The notes under the pieces are model-generated. The model saw only the letters and a program-made list of their open reading frames with translations. It was not told where the DNA came from and searched no databases. A program made the position numbers and the translations under genes. A stretch of DNA of 64,000 nt from assembly GCF_003207955.1 (NCBI RefSeq), contig NZ_NOXG01000001.1, positions 446,128 through 510,127 of the forward strand. The letters run 5' to 3'. Below are positions 42,355-51,056 of this stretch, piece by piece. Within the stretch, counting starts at the first letter, position 1; every line of letters starts with the position of its first letter. This DNA is from Novacetimonas pomaceti (GTDB lineage Bacteria; Pseudomonadota; Alphaproteobacteria; Acetobacterales; Acetobacteraceae).

Positions 42355-44577
42355 ATGTCTGTCGATGTCACGCGTGGCCATGTTGAGGATACAAAACTCG
42401 TCGATGCGCTGAGCGAGCGCTATCTGGCATATGCCATGTCCACGATCATGTCGCGTTCCCTGCCGGATGTGCGCGACGGGTTGAAGCCTGTTCATCGACG
42501 CATGATTTTCGCCATGCAGCAGTTGCGGCTGGATCCGACCGCCGGGTTCAAGAAATGCGCGCGCGTGGTGGGCGATGTCATCGGTAAATATCATCCGCAT
42601 GGCGATGCCTCGGTTTACGAGGCGCTTGTCCGTCTGGCGCAGGATTTCGCCGTGCGGTACCCCCTTGTCGAAGGGCAGGGGAATTTCGGTTCCGTCGATG
42701 GCGATAATGCCGCGGCGATGCGATATACCGAAGCCCGTCTGACGGAAGTGGCCAAGGCCCTGCTGGAGGGCATCAACGAAGACAGCGTCGATTTCCGCCC
42801 CACCTATGACGGGGAGGAGCATGAACCCGTCGTCCTGCCCGCGGCGTTCCCCAATCTTCTGGCCAATGGGGCGGCGGGCATCGCCGTCGGCATGGCCACC
42901 AGCATTCCGCCGCATAACGTGGGGGAAATCTGCGATGCGGCCATGCTGCTGATTCGCAGGCCGGCGACGACGACGGCCGAACTGCTTGAGGTGATGCCCG
43001 GTCCCGATTTCCCCACCGGCTGCACCATCGTGGAGGAACGCGACGCCATTGTCCGGGCCTATGAAACCGGGCGTGGCAGCTTTCGCATGCGCGCGCGCTG
43101 GAGCGTGGAGCAGGGGCGTTTCGGCACGTGGCAGATCGTGGTGACCGAAATCCCCTATCAGGTCCAGAAATCGCGCCTGATCGAACAGGTCGCGGACCTG
43201 ATGGAGCAGAAGAAGCTTCCGCTGCTGGGCGATATCCGCGACGAAAGCTCCGTCGATATCCGCCTGGTGCTGGAGCCGAAATCACGCGGCATCGAACCCG
43301 AAGTCCTGATGGAAACGCTGTTTCGCGCAACGCCGCTCGAAAGCCGTTTTGGCCTGAACATGAACGTGCTGGGCGCCGATCAGGTGCCGGGCGTGCGCAG
43401 CCTCAAGGACGTGCTTCAGGCATGGCTTGACCATCGCCATGACGTCCTGTTGCGCCGGACGCGCCACCGGCTGGAGGCGGTGGACCGGCGGCTGGAAATC
43501 CTTGACGGATTTCTTGCGGTCTATCTGAACCTTGACGAAGTCATCCGCATCATCCGCGAGGAAGATGACGCGCGCGCGTCCCTTATGGCGGCTTTTGACC
43601 TGAGCGAGCTTCAGGTGGAAGCTGTCCTGAACATGCGCCTGCGCAGCCTGCGCAAGCTGGAAGAAACCGAAATCCGCAAGGAACATGCCGCCCTGACGGA
43701 AGAGCGGACGGGCCTTCTGGCGCTGCTGGACAAGGAGGGGCTGCGCTGGAAACACATCACGTCCGAAATCAGGGCGATCCAGAAAAAATTCGGCAGTGGC
43801 GCGCTGGGCGCGCGTCGCAGCACATTGGCCGCGCCGCCGGCGGCGATTGATATTGCCGCCGCCCTGCCGGTGGATCGCGAGGCGCTGAGCGTCATCCTGT
43901 CGCAGAAGGGATGGATCAAGGCAGTGCGCGGACATGGCATCGACCCGGAAAGCCAGAAGTTCAAGGAAGGCGATTCCCTTCGCCTGATCGTGGAATGCCA
44001 GAGCACGGACCGGCTTTGCTGTTTCGCAACCGATGGTCGGGCCTTTACGTTGCGGGCCGCCGACCTGCCGCGCGGACGTGGCGACGGGCAGCCGCTGCGG
44101 CTGACGATCGAACTGTCCAATGAGGAAGATATCATCACGCTCTTTCCCGTGAACTCCGATCATCGTCGCCTTCTGGCCTCCAGCGTCGGACGGGGCATGA
44201 TCGTGCGCGAGGAGGACATGGTGGCCGAAAAACGGACCGGCAAGCAGGTCCTCAACCTCAAGGACGGGGAAAGCGCCCAGATATGCGTGCCCGCCCAGGG
44301 GGATCATGTGCTGGTGATCGGCAGCAACAAACGCATGCTTGTCTTCCCGCTGGAACAGTTGCCGGAAATGACGCGTGGCCTTGGCGTGGCGTTGCAGAAA
44401 TACAAGGAAGGCCATCTTCGCGATGCCGTCGTGTTTGCTCAGGCGCAGGGCGTGGCATGGCCCGATCCACAACGCGTGCGCACCATGGCGGACCTGAAGG
44501 ACGTGATGGGCAAACGTGGCGATGTGGGCCGCCCGGCGCCGGCATGGGCATTGCGCAAGCCGCGCAAGGCCGACTGA
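42355..44577 (+). CDS. parC: DNA topoisomerase IV subunit A
   Basis: Decatenates chromosomes with ParE. The 740-residue protein has the type IIA winged-helix domain with catalytic Tyr at Y124 (AAAMRYTE), the quinolone-resistance region at residues 77-89 (KYHPHGDASVYE), and a coiled coil. The C-terminal pinwheel domain has repeats such as LRAADLPRGRGDGQP and CFATDGRAFTLR. The second half is shorter than GyrA and lacks a clear GyrA box, which supports ParC. The residue aligned with E. coli Ser80 is Ala85. The ATG at 42355 follows AGGAGGAGTTTTC. parE is not in the window. Confidence 0.95.
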   Translation: MSVDVTRGHVEDTKLVDALSERYLAYAMSTIMSRSLPDVRDGLKPVHRRMIFAMQQLRLDPTAGFKKCARVVGDVIGKYHPHGDASVYEALVRLAQDFAVRYPLVEGQGNFGSVDGDNAAAMRYTEARLTEVAKALLEGINEDSVDFRPTYDGEEHEPVVLPAAFPNLLANGAAGIAVGMATSIPPHNVGEICDAAMLLIRRPATTTAELLEVMPGPDFPTGCTIVEERDAIVRAYETGRGSFRMRARWSVEQGRFGTWQIVVTEIPYQVQKSRLIEQVADLMEQKKLPLLGDIRDESSVDIRLVLEPKSRGIEPEVLMETLFRATPLESRFGLNMNVLGADQVPGVRSLKDVLQAWLDHRHDVLLRRTRHRLEAVDRRLEILDGFLAVYLNLDEVIRIIREEDDARASLMAAFDLSELQVEAVLNMRLRSLRKLEETEIRKEHAALTEERTGLLALLDKEGLRWKHITSEIRAIQKKFGSGALGARRSTLAAPPAAIDIAAALPVDREALSVILSQKGWIKAVRGHGIDPESQKFKEGDSLRLIVECQSTDRLCCFATDGRAFTLRAADLPRGRGDGQPLRLTIELSNEEDIITLFPVNSDHRRLLASSVGRGMIVREEDMVAEKRTGKQVLNLKDGESAQICVPAQGDHVLVIGSNKRMLVFPLEQLPEMTRGLGVALQKYKEGHLRDAVVFAQAQGVAWPDPQRVRTMADLKDVMGKRGDVGRPAPAWALRKPRKAD

Positions 44578-44589
44578 ATCATCATTGTC

Positions 44590-44623
44590 GCCCCCGCCTG
44601 GTCAGTCAGTCAGAGCAGGGGGC
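44590..44623. terminator. Inverted repeat between parC and bpt
   Basis: GCCCCCGC and GCAGGGGGC pair around about 17 bases containing the triplicated text GTCAGTCAGTCAG. It separates two convergent genes and may act as a weak bidirectional terminator. Confidence 0.35.
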
Positions 44624-44647
44624 ATGACATGGATTGTCAGGAATGCA

Positions 44648-45421
44648 TTATCCCACCGTGACCGGCAGGACCGGCAGGAAATGCGATGTGTCGGCCTGTG
44701 GTCCAGACAGTTCGGTCCAGATGCCACGTCGCATGATTTCGGCGGGGCGGAAACGCGATTTGTAAGCCATCTTGGGGCTGCCCTTGATCCAGTATCCCAG
44801 ATACAGGCAGGCCATCCCCATCATCCGCACCCGCTCCACCAGATGCAGGATGGCATAGGTTCCCAGCGAACGGCGCGGCATGTCGGGTTCGAAAAAGGTA
44901 TAGACCGCCGACAGGCCATCCTCGACCCGGTCCAGCAGGCTGACGCAGACCAGTTGCCCATCGCGCGCCCGGAATTCGATCATGAAGGTCCGGATGGGCG
45001 TATCCTCGATCATGTTGCGGTAATCGGCGACGGTCATGGCCGCCATGTCGCCATTGCCATGTCGTGACTGCTGGTATCGATGGAACAGCGTGAACTGTTC
45101 TTCCGTCGCGCGGGGCAGTACGTCCATGGCGCACAGGTCGCGGTTGCGGCGCAATACGCGCTGCTGTGTGCGGTCGGGCTGGAAACGGCCGACCGGCAGG
45201 CGGATGGGAACGCAGGCGTTGCACCCGGCGCAGACAGGGGCATAGGCGATCGTGTGGCTGCGCCGGAAACCCGCACCCGACAGGCGGTTGTGAAGCTGCT
45301 CCGCCTGCGGGCCCGTGATATCGGTCACGACCTTGCGTTCCATGCGATCCGGCAGGTAGGGGCAGGGCATCGGTGCAGTGGTATAGAATAGCTGCGGATG
45401 CCGTGGTGATGTATGGGTCAT
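44648..45421 (-). CDS. bpt: Aspartate/glutamate leucyltransferase (Bpt), N-end rule transferase
   Basis: Transfers Leu from Leu-tRNA to proteins with N-terminal Asp or Glu, marking them for ClpS/ClpAP degradation. The 257-residue protein has the ATE N-terminal motif LPDRMERKVVTDITG, a four-Cys type pattern in YAPVCAGCNACVPIRLP, and the C-terminal ATE domain with VCVSLLDRVEDGLSAVYTFF and YLGYWIKGSPKMAYKSRFRP. The ATG at 45421 is used. It is convergent with parC and upstream of hemB on the minus strand. The Arg-transferase variant is excluded only by convention for bacterial homologues. Confidence 0.9.
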   Translation of the reverse strand: MTHTSPRHPQLFYTTAPMPCPYLPDRMERKVVTDITGPQAEQLHNRLSGAGFRRSHTIAYAPVCAGCNACVPIRLPVGRFQPDRTQQRVLRRNRDLCAMDVLPRATEEQFTLFHRYQQSRHGNGDMAAMTVADYRNMIEDTPIRTFMIEFRARDGQLVCVSLLDRVEDGLSAVYTFFEPDMPRRSLGTYAILHLVERVRMMGMACLYLGYWIKGSPKMAYKSRFRPAEIMRRGIWTELSGPQADTSHFLPVLPVTVG

Positions 45422-45614
45422 ACGTTTTCACCAGCAAATTACGACGCCCGTTTTCGCCTTTCCGGGGATGTCACCCGTTGGAAAAGGCGGGATGGAAAGG
45501 CGAAGGAACAGAACTACGGGGTTGATGATAACGTATCTCTGGCGGGTTCGCATTACAAACCGCAATGGCGCTGCGATCACATCTCTTTTGCGACGCAGCG
45601 CCCGGCTGGCATCA

Positions 45615-46610
45615 TCAGCCTTTCAGCAGAAGGCGCGCCGCATCCACGGCGAAATAGGTCAGTATCCCGTTGGCGCCAGCACGCTTGAAGGACAGCAGGC
45701 TTTCGAGAATCGTCCGGTCCCGGTCCAGCCATCCGTTCTGGATCGCCGCCATCATCATCGCGTATTCGCCCGATACCTGATAGGCAAAGGTCGGGACCGC
45801 GAATTTCTCGCGAACTTTCTGGATGATGTCCAGATAGGGCATGCCGGGCTTGACCATGACCATGTCCGCGCCTTCGGCCAGGTCCAGCGCCACTTCGCGC
45901 AGGGCTTCCTCGCTGTTCGCGGGGTCCATCTGGTAGGTTTTCTTGTCCCCCTTCAGCAGGCCGCCCGATCCCAGCGCGTCACGGAAAGGACCGTAAAAGG
46001 CGCTGGCGTATTTCACGGCATAGGACATGATGCGCGTATCCACCATGCCCTGCGCGTCCAGTGTCTCGCGGATGGTGCCGATACGCCCGTCCATCATGTC
46101 CGACGGCGCGATGATGTCGATGCCTGCCGCCGCCTGGTTGAGCGCAAGGTCCTTCAGCACCGCCACCGACGGGTCGTTGACGACATATCCGTCGACAATC
46201 AGGCCATCATGTCCGTGGCTGGTATAGGGGTCGAGCGCGACATCCCCGATCAGGCCGATTTCAGGGAATTCCTGCGTCAGCAGGCGCGCGGCCCGACACA
46301 TCAGGTTGTCGGGGTTCATCGCCTCCGTCCCTTTTTCATCGCGCAGTTCGGGGGGCGTGATGGGAAACAGCGCAAGGGCGGGGATGTCAAGTTCGGCCGC
46401 CGGGGCCACATGGGCGGCAAGACGGTCGAGGCTGACACGCTTCACGCCCGGCATGGACGCGACATCGGTTTCCACGCCCGTGCCCTCGGTGATGAAAATC
46501 GGCCAGATCAGGTCATCGGTCGTCAGCGTCGTTTCGCGCACCAGGCGTCGCGTGAAACTGTCGCGACGGTTGCGGCGCAGGCGGGTATTGGGAAAGCGAC
46601 CGATGGTCAT
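45615..46610 (-). CDS. hemB: Delta-aminolevulinic acid dehydratase (porphobilinogen synthase)
   Basis: Condenses two ALA to porphobilinogen in heme biosynthesis. The 331 residues show RLVRETTLTTDDLIWPIFI at the start, the first active-site Lys in SYAVKYASAFYGPFRDALG, and the second in VMVKPGMPYLDI. The metal site reads ALDPYTSHGHDG, with Asp where Zn-dependent enzymes have Cys, so it is the Mg-dependent type. An AGGAGG site precedes the ATG. It lies on the minus strand downstream of an amino-acid permease. The heme-rich respiratory chain of acetic acid bacteria gives it an important role. Confidence 0.96.
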   Translation of the reverse strand: MTIGRFPNTRLRRNRRDSFTRRLVRETTLTTDDLIWPIFITEGTGVETDVASMPGVKRVSLDRLAAHVAPAAELDIPALALFPITPPELRDEKGTEAMNPDNLMCRAARLLTQEFPEIGLIGDVALDPYTSHGHDGLIVDGYVVNDPSVAVLKDLALNQAAAGIDIIAPSDMMDGRIGTIRETLDAQGMVDTRIMSYAVKYASAFYGPFRDALGSGGLLKGDKKTYQMDPANSEEALREVALDLAEGADMVMVKPGMPYLDIIQKVREKFAVPTFAYQVSGEYAMMMAAIQNGWLDRDRTILESLLSFKRAGANGILTYFAVDAARLLLKG

Positions 46611-46699
46611 GAAATGCAGCCTCCTGAAAAAACTGGCCGGAGTATGGAACCCGACCGGCGCGATGCCAAATTATGATGCGTTAACGCGCCGGTCATGAC

Positions 46700-48190
46700 T
46701 CATGTCCGCGTTGCCTGTGCCTCCGCGCGTTCCCGCTGGCCCAGCACGCTGTTGTTCCGCCCGTAACAGAAATAGATCACCATCCCCACCGCCAGCCAGA
46801 TCACGAGACGTATCCAGGTCAGGCCATCCAGCGATGCCATGACGGCAAGGCACGACAGGATGCCAAGTATGGGAATGACATAGCCACCCGGCACCCGGAA
46901 CACCCGTTTGCGGTCGGGTTCATGGATCCGGAGCATGATGACCCCAAGGCACACGATGGCAAAGGCCAGCAGGGTCCCGATGGAGGTCATGTGGGCAAGC
47001 TGATCTATGGGCAGGAACGCGGCGAAGCTGCCGGTCAGCAGCATGAAGAACAGGTGCGAGTAAACCGGCGTCCTGCGCACCGAATGGGTCACGCTGAACA
47101 TGCGCGGCAGCAGCCCGTCGCGCGACATGGCATAGAAAACACGGCTCTGCCCCAGCAGCAGCACCAGCAGGACCGAGGTAAACCCGCAGATGACGCCCGC
47201 CTTGACCGCGACCTTCAGCCACCCGAACGGCGTCTGGTCGATGGCTGTCGCCACCGGCGCGGCATCGTTCAGCATGTCCTTGTAATTGACCAGTCCCGTC
47301 AGGACGAACGAAAACAGCACGTAGGCCAGCGTGCAGATCAGCAGGCTGCCCAGGATGCCGATCGGCATGTCGCGTCCGGGATTGCGCGTTTCCTGCGCCG
47401 TGGTCGATATGGCGTCAAACCCGGCATAGGCGAAGAAGATCGTCCCCGCCGCCCGCATGATGCCTGACAGGCCGAAATGCCCGAACTCCCCCGTATTGGG
47501 CGGAATGAAAGGGGAATAGTTCGCCACCTTGATATAGGGAAGGCCGAACCCGATCACCGCCGCGATGATCAGCAGCTTTATGACAACGATGACGCCATTG
47601 ACCCGCGCGGATTCAGAAATGCCGCGTATCAGCAGCAGCGAAATGGCGACAATGATGAACGCGGCCGGCAGGTTGATCAGCCCATGCGCCTGCGTGCCGT
47701 CGGAAAGCACCACCGTCTCGAACGGCGAGGCGGTAAGCCGGGGCGAAATCATGATCCCCCATCCCGCCAGGAGTGACGCGACATAGCGCGACCAGCTGAC
47801 GGAGACGGCCGCCGCCCCCACGGCGTATTCCAGCACCAGGTCCCATCCGATGATCCATGCCACCAGTTCCCCCAGCGCGGCATAGGCATAGGTATAGGCG
47901 CTGCCGGCGATGGGGATCATGCTGGCCAGTTCGCTGTAACACAGCCCGGCGAAACTGCATGCGATGGCCGCCAGCAGGTAGGACAGGACGACCGCGGGCC
48001 CCGCATTGGTGGACGCGGCGATGCCCGTCAGGGAAAACAGGCCCGCGCCGATCGTTCCCCCGACGCCCAGCGCGATCAGGTTGACCGGCCCGAGAACCCG
48101 TTTCAGCCCCCCGGCGGAGGCTGCCTGCACCGAAACGTCCTGCCGACGCAGCAGCGAAGGCAGGAAACGGCTGCGTACAGCACGGGTCAT
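46700..48190 (-). CDS. APC-family amino-acid permease
   Basis: A 496-residue transporter with 12-14 helices from the cationic amino-acid subfamily (CAT-like, YfnA type). The family pattern is NLIALGVGGTIGAGLFSLTG in helix 1, FAGLCYSELASMIPIAGSAYTY in helices 2-3, and FFAYAGFDAISTTAQETRNPGRDMPIGI in the middle. Substrate is likely an amino acid such as arginine, lysine or another cation, but this cannot be fixed. It faces glyA divergently with a 165-base region that should hold both promoters. Confidence 0.88.
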   Translation of the reverse strand: MTRAVRSRFLPSLLRRQDVSVQAASAGGLKRVLGPVNLIALGVGGTIGAGLFSLTGIAASTNAGPAVVLSYLLAAIACSFAGLCYSELASMIPIAGSAYTYAYAALGELVAWIIGWDLVLEYAVGAAAVSVSWSRYVASLLAGWGIMISPRLTASPFETVVLSDGTQAHGLINLPAAFIIVAISLLLIRGISESARVNGVIVVIKLLIIAAVIGFGLPYIKVANYSPFIPPNTGEFGHFGLSGIMRAAGTIFFAYAGFDAISTTAQETRNPGRDMPIGILGSLLICTLAYVLFSFVLTGLVNYKDMLNDAAPVATAIDQTPFGWLKVAVKAGVICGFTSVLLVLLLGQSRVFYAMSRDGLLPRMFSVTHSVRRTPVYSHLFFMLLTGSFAAFLPIDQLAHMTSIGTLLAFAIVCLGVIMLRIHEPDRKRVFRVPGGYVIPILGILSCLAVMASLDGLTWIRLVIWLAVGMVIYFCYGRNNSVLGQRERAEAQATRT

Positions 48191-48355
48191 GCGGAGTATT
48201 TCCCGCAGGTCACGACATACGAAAGGATCAAATCAGGATGCTCCGTCATTTTGGCGTTGTCTAACCGCCACGATATGGCACATAGCAACGCTGTATCCAT
48301 GCCCTCTTGCAAAAGGAAGGCATCAGCCGTCTTTAGACGATGGAGAATTATAACG

Positions 48356-49654
48356 GTGTCGGACCCTATGAACCAGACAGGCCTGAAGCAGTTTTTTCGC
48401 AGCCCCCTAGGCGAGGCCGATCCCGCTGTCGCCAGCATCATCGAGGCGGAAAAGGTCCGTCAGCGCGACGGCATCGAACTGATCGCCAGTGAAAACATGG
48501 TGTCCGCCGCCGTCATGGCGGCGCAGGGCAGCGTCCTGACCAACAAATATGCCGAGGGCTATCCCGGCCGCCGCTATTATGGCGGCTGTGTCGAGGTGGA
48601 CAAGGTCGAGACGCTGGCCATCGAACGCGTGAAAAAGATGTTCGGCGCCGAATTCGCCAACGTGCAGCCCCATTCGGGCGCGAACGCCAACCAGGCGGCG
48701 TTCATGGCGATGGTCAGCCCGGGCGATACCGTCCTGGGCATGAGCCTTGCCGCCGGGGGGCACCTGACACATGGCGCGGCCCCGAACTATTCCGGGAAAT
48801 GGTTCAATGCGGTCCAGTACGGGGTGCGCAAGGAAGACGGCCTGCTCGATTACGAGGAAATGGAACGTCTGGCGCGCGAGGCGAAGCCGAAGCTGATCGT
48901 CGCGGGTGGCTCGGCCTATCCCCGTATCATCGATTTCGCCCGTTTCCGCGCCATCGCGGACGAAGTGGGCGCCTTCCTGATGGTGGACATGGCGCATTTT
49001 GCGGGTCTGGTCGCCGCCGGGCTTTATCCTTCGCCCGTGCCGCATGCCCATGTCGTCACCAGCACCACGCACAAGACCCTGCGCGGACCCCGTGGCGGCC
49101 TGATCCTGACCAACGACGCCGACCTGGCCAAGAAAATCAATTCGGCGGTCTTCCCCGGCCTGCAGGGTGGTCCGCTGATGCATGTCATCGCGGCCAAGGC
49201 CGTGGCTTTTGGCGAGGCCCTGCGTCCCGATTTCGCGGATTACCAGAAGGCCGTGGCAAATAACGCGCGGGTCCTGGGCGAAACGCTTGTGGAACGTGGT
49301 TTCGACATCGTTACCGGCGGGACGGACTGCCACCTTATCCTTGTCGACCTGCGTCCCAAGGGAGTTACGGGTCGTGCGGCGGAGCGCAGCCTTGAGCGTG
49401 CCGGCATCACGGCCAACAAGAACGCCATTCCGTTCGATCCGCAAAAGCCTGCCATTACCTCCGGCATCCGCCTGGGAAGCCCGGCGGCCACCGCGCGTGG
49501 ATTCGGCGCGGCGGAGTTCCGTGAGGTGGGGCTGATGATCGACGAGGTCCTGACCGCCCTTGCCAAGGCGGGCGAGGAAGGTTGCCCCAAAACCGAACAG
49601 GCCGTCCATGCGCGGGTCAAGGCGCTGTGTGACCGTTTCCCGATCTACGCCTGA
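48356..49654 (+). CDS. glyA: Serine hydroxymethyltransferase
   Basis: PLP enzyme interconverting serine and glycine and supplying one-carbon units to folate. The 432-residue protein contains IELIASENMVSAAVM, YPGRRYYGGCVEVD and the PLP-binding Lys in TTHKTLRGPRGG, and ends with RFPIYA. I chose the GTG at 48356, 10 bases after GGAG; the ATG at 48368 is an alternative. It is divergent from the permease. After the stop are 60-odd bases and then a dispersed hairpin element. Confidence 0.97.
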   Translation: MSDPMNQTGLKQFFRSPLGEADPAVASIIEAEKVRQRDGIELIASENMVSAAVMAAQGSVLTNKYAEGYPGRRYYGGCVEVDKVETLAIERVKKMFGAEFANVQPHSGANANQAAFMAMVSPGDTVLGMSLAAGGHLTHGAAPNYSGKWFNAVQYGVRKEDGLLDYEEMERLAREAKPKLIVAGGSAYPRIIDFARFRAIADEVGAFLMVDMAHFAGLVAAGLYPSPVPHAHVVTSTTHKTLRGPRGGLILTNDADLAKKINSAVFPGLQGGPLMHVIAAKAVAFGEALRPDFADYQKAVANNARVLGETLVERGFDIVTGGTDCHLILVDLRPKGVTGRAAERSLERAGITANKNAIPFDPQKPAITSGIRLGSPAATARGFGAAEFREVGLMIDEVLTALAKAGEEGCPKTEQAVHARVKALCDRFPIYA

Positions 49655-49720
49655 TTTTTCCTGACCGGCGGGGCGCGGGGCAAGATATCTTTCCCTGCGC
49701 TCCCGCAAGGCTATTTTAGG

Positions 49721-49815
49721 ATAACAGAAGTTTCTGGGGGTCGCCTTTTTTCAAAAAGGGGGCGTCCTTTGAAGCTTTTTGTAAAAAGCTTCACCAAAAA
49801 CTTTTTGTAATTTCA
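49721..49815 (-). repeat. Dispersed hairpin element, near-complete copy
   Basis: Two nested palindromes: AAGCTTTTT-GT-AAAAAGCTT is a perfect 9-base-arm hairpin, and CGCCTTTTTTCAAAAAGGGGGCG is a second, with T-runs on either side. On the minus strand the order matches the copy at 10161-10252 block by block. It sits between the convergent glyA and AstE-like genes and may act as a bidirectional terminator. Confidence 0.7.
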
Positions 49816-49820
49816 GTGCA

Positions 49821-50801
49821 TTACTGCCCCGTCATCTGCGGGTCATGCCGGGCCAGCCGCACGGCCGTCTGGCCCCGGCCGGGCCGCAGGTTGGGCATGA
49901 CCAGCATGCAGTTGTCATAGGGCGTGCGTATTTCATCATCGCCATCCCGCGCGAGAAGCGTGCCGCGACGGGCGATGATTTCCCCGCCCGCGAAGGACGT
50001 GACAAACGAGAAGCGTGATGAATGGGCGCGGACAAGATCCGTCACCACCATGCATCGCGTCCGGTTTTTTACCGTTGCCCCGGTGGTGGGGCGGGACATG
50101 AAACATGACGGGCGCAGGACCGCCTGCACGGCCTGTCGCGCCGTATCGAGCGTACTGCGTTGCCAGTGCTGTCCCGCCTCCAGCAGGCAGGCGCGCGCCG
50201 TGGTAGCGGGCGAGGCAAAGCGTTCGAAATCAATCAGGCGCGTGCCGTCGGCGTGCCCGTCATCGGCAACGATCAGGTCTGTCGCGGAGATCTGGCGACC
50301 AAGGGCCACGCCGCGCGGGCCACGTCCCGACAGGACCAGCGGCCTGCCGGGCCACAGCATGGAATGCAGGTCCACCAGAATGTCGGCCGTGCGGATGACC
50401 GGCAGGATCTGGCGCGCGCGGGCCAGTTCGCAGGAGGAACGCGTGCCCTGCAGCCTTTCGGGGGACCAGACACGGTTCATGTCCTCGTCCATGAAACGTG
50501 CCGCTACGGGATTGGCGGGGTCGAAATGATCCAGCGCGGTCATGTTGGCGAAAATGACCGACAGGCGGCCCGACAGGGGACGCAGGCGCGCGCGCAGGAA
50601 TTCATCCATCACGATCGCCCCCGTATATTCGTTGCCATGGATCAGGCACACCACAACAACGTGCGGTCCGACGCGGCGGCTTTCGAAATGCATGACGCCG
50701 GGAATGCCGCAGTTCCCCGCCCGCCAGGGGGTGAGGTCCGGTGGCATGATCTCGACCTCGAAACGGGGCAGCGGGGCAGGGGGCGGGGGCAGCGTTTCCA
50801 T
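49821..50801 (-). CDS. Succinylglutamate desuccinylase/aspartoacylase-family metalloenzyme
   Basis: A 326-residue zinc carboxypeptidase-like hydrolase of the AstE/AspA family. Zinc ligands are visible in LIHGNEYTGA (H and E) and VDLHSMLWPG (H). The catalytic Glu is probably in LLEAGQHWQ. Members remove acyl groups from amino acids, but no other arginine-catabolism genes are present, so the substrate is unknown. The C-terminal third has a beta-rich region with RPTTGATVKNRTRCMVVT. I chose the ATG at 50801 preceded by CCGGAGCGG; an upstream frame to 50891 is less likely. Confidence 0.82.
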   Translation of the reverse strand: METLPPPPAPLPRFEVEIMPPDLTPWRAGNCGIPGVMHFESRRVGPHVVVVCLIHGNEYTGAIVMDEFLRARLRPLSGRLSVIFANMTALDHFDPANPVAARFMDEDMNRVWSPERLQGTRSSCELARARQILPVIRTADILVDLHSMLWPGRPLVLSGRGPRGVALGRQISATDLIVADDGHADGTRLIDFERFASPATTARACLLEAGQHWQRSTLDTARQAVQAVLRPSCFMSRPTTGATVKNRTRCMVVTDLVRAHSSRFSFVTSFAGGEIIARRGTLLARDGDDEIRTPYDNCMLVMPNLRPGRGQTAVRLARHDPQMTGQ

Positions 50802-51056
50802 GAAAACGCCGCTCCGGCGTGTCCTGACCGGTATTATCTGGGGTGGACGGGCGGATTTCATCTGACCGGCCCGCCCCGCACGACAGAACATGCGGCATCC
50901 ATACGACGTTGGCTGGCGACGTTGACCGGGGCCGGGACATGAATCATGGGGTCGAGTTTATCGCCTTGGGGCCATGCCGCAATCCGTGACATGTTCATTT
51001 ATGCGCCATTGGCCCCGTCGTGTTCATCGGCCCGGTTCACGCACCGGCCTTCATGT

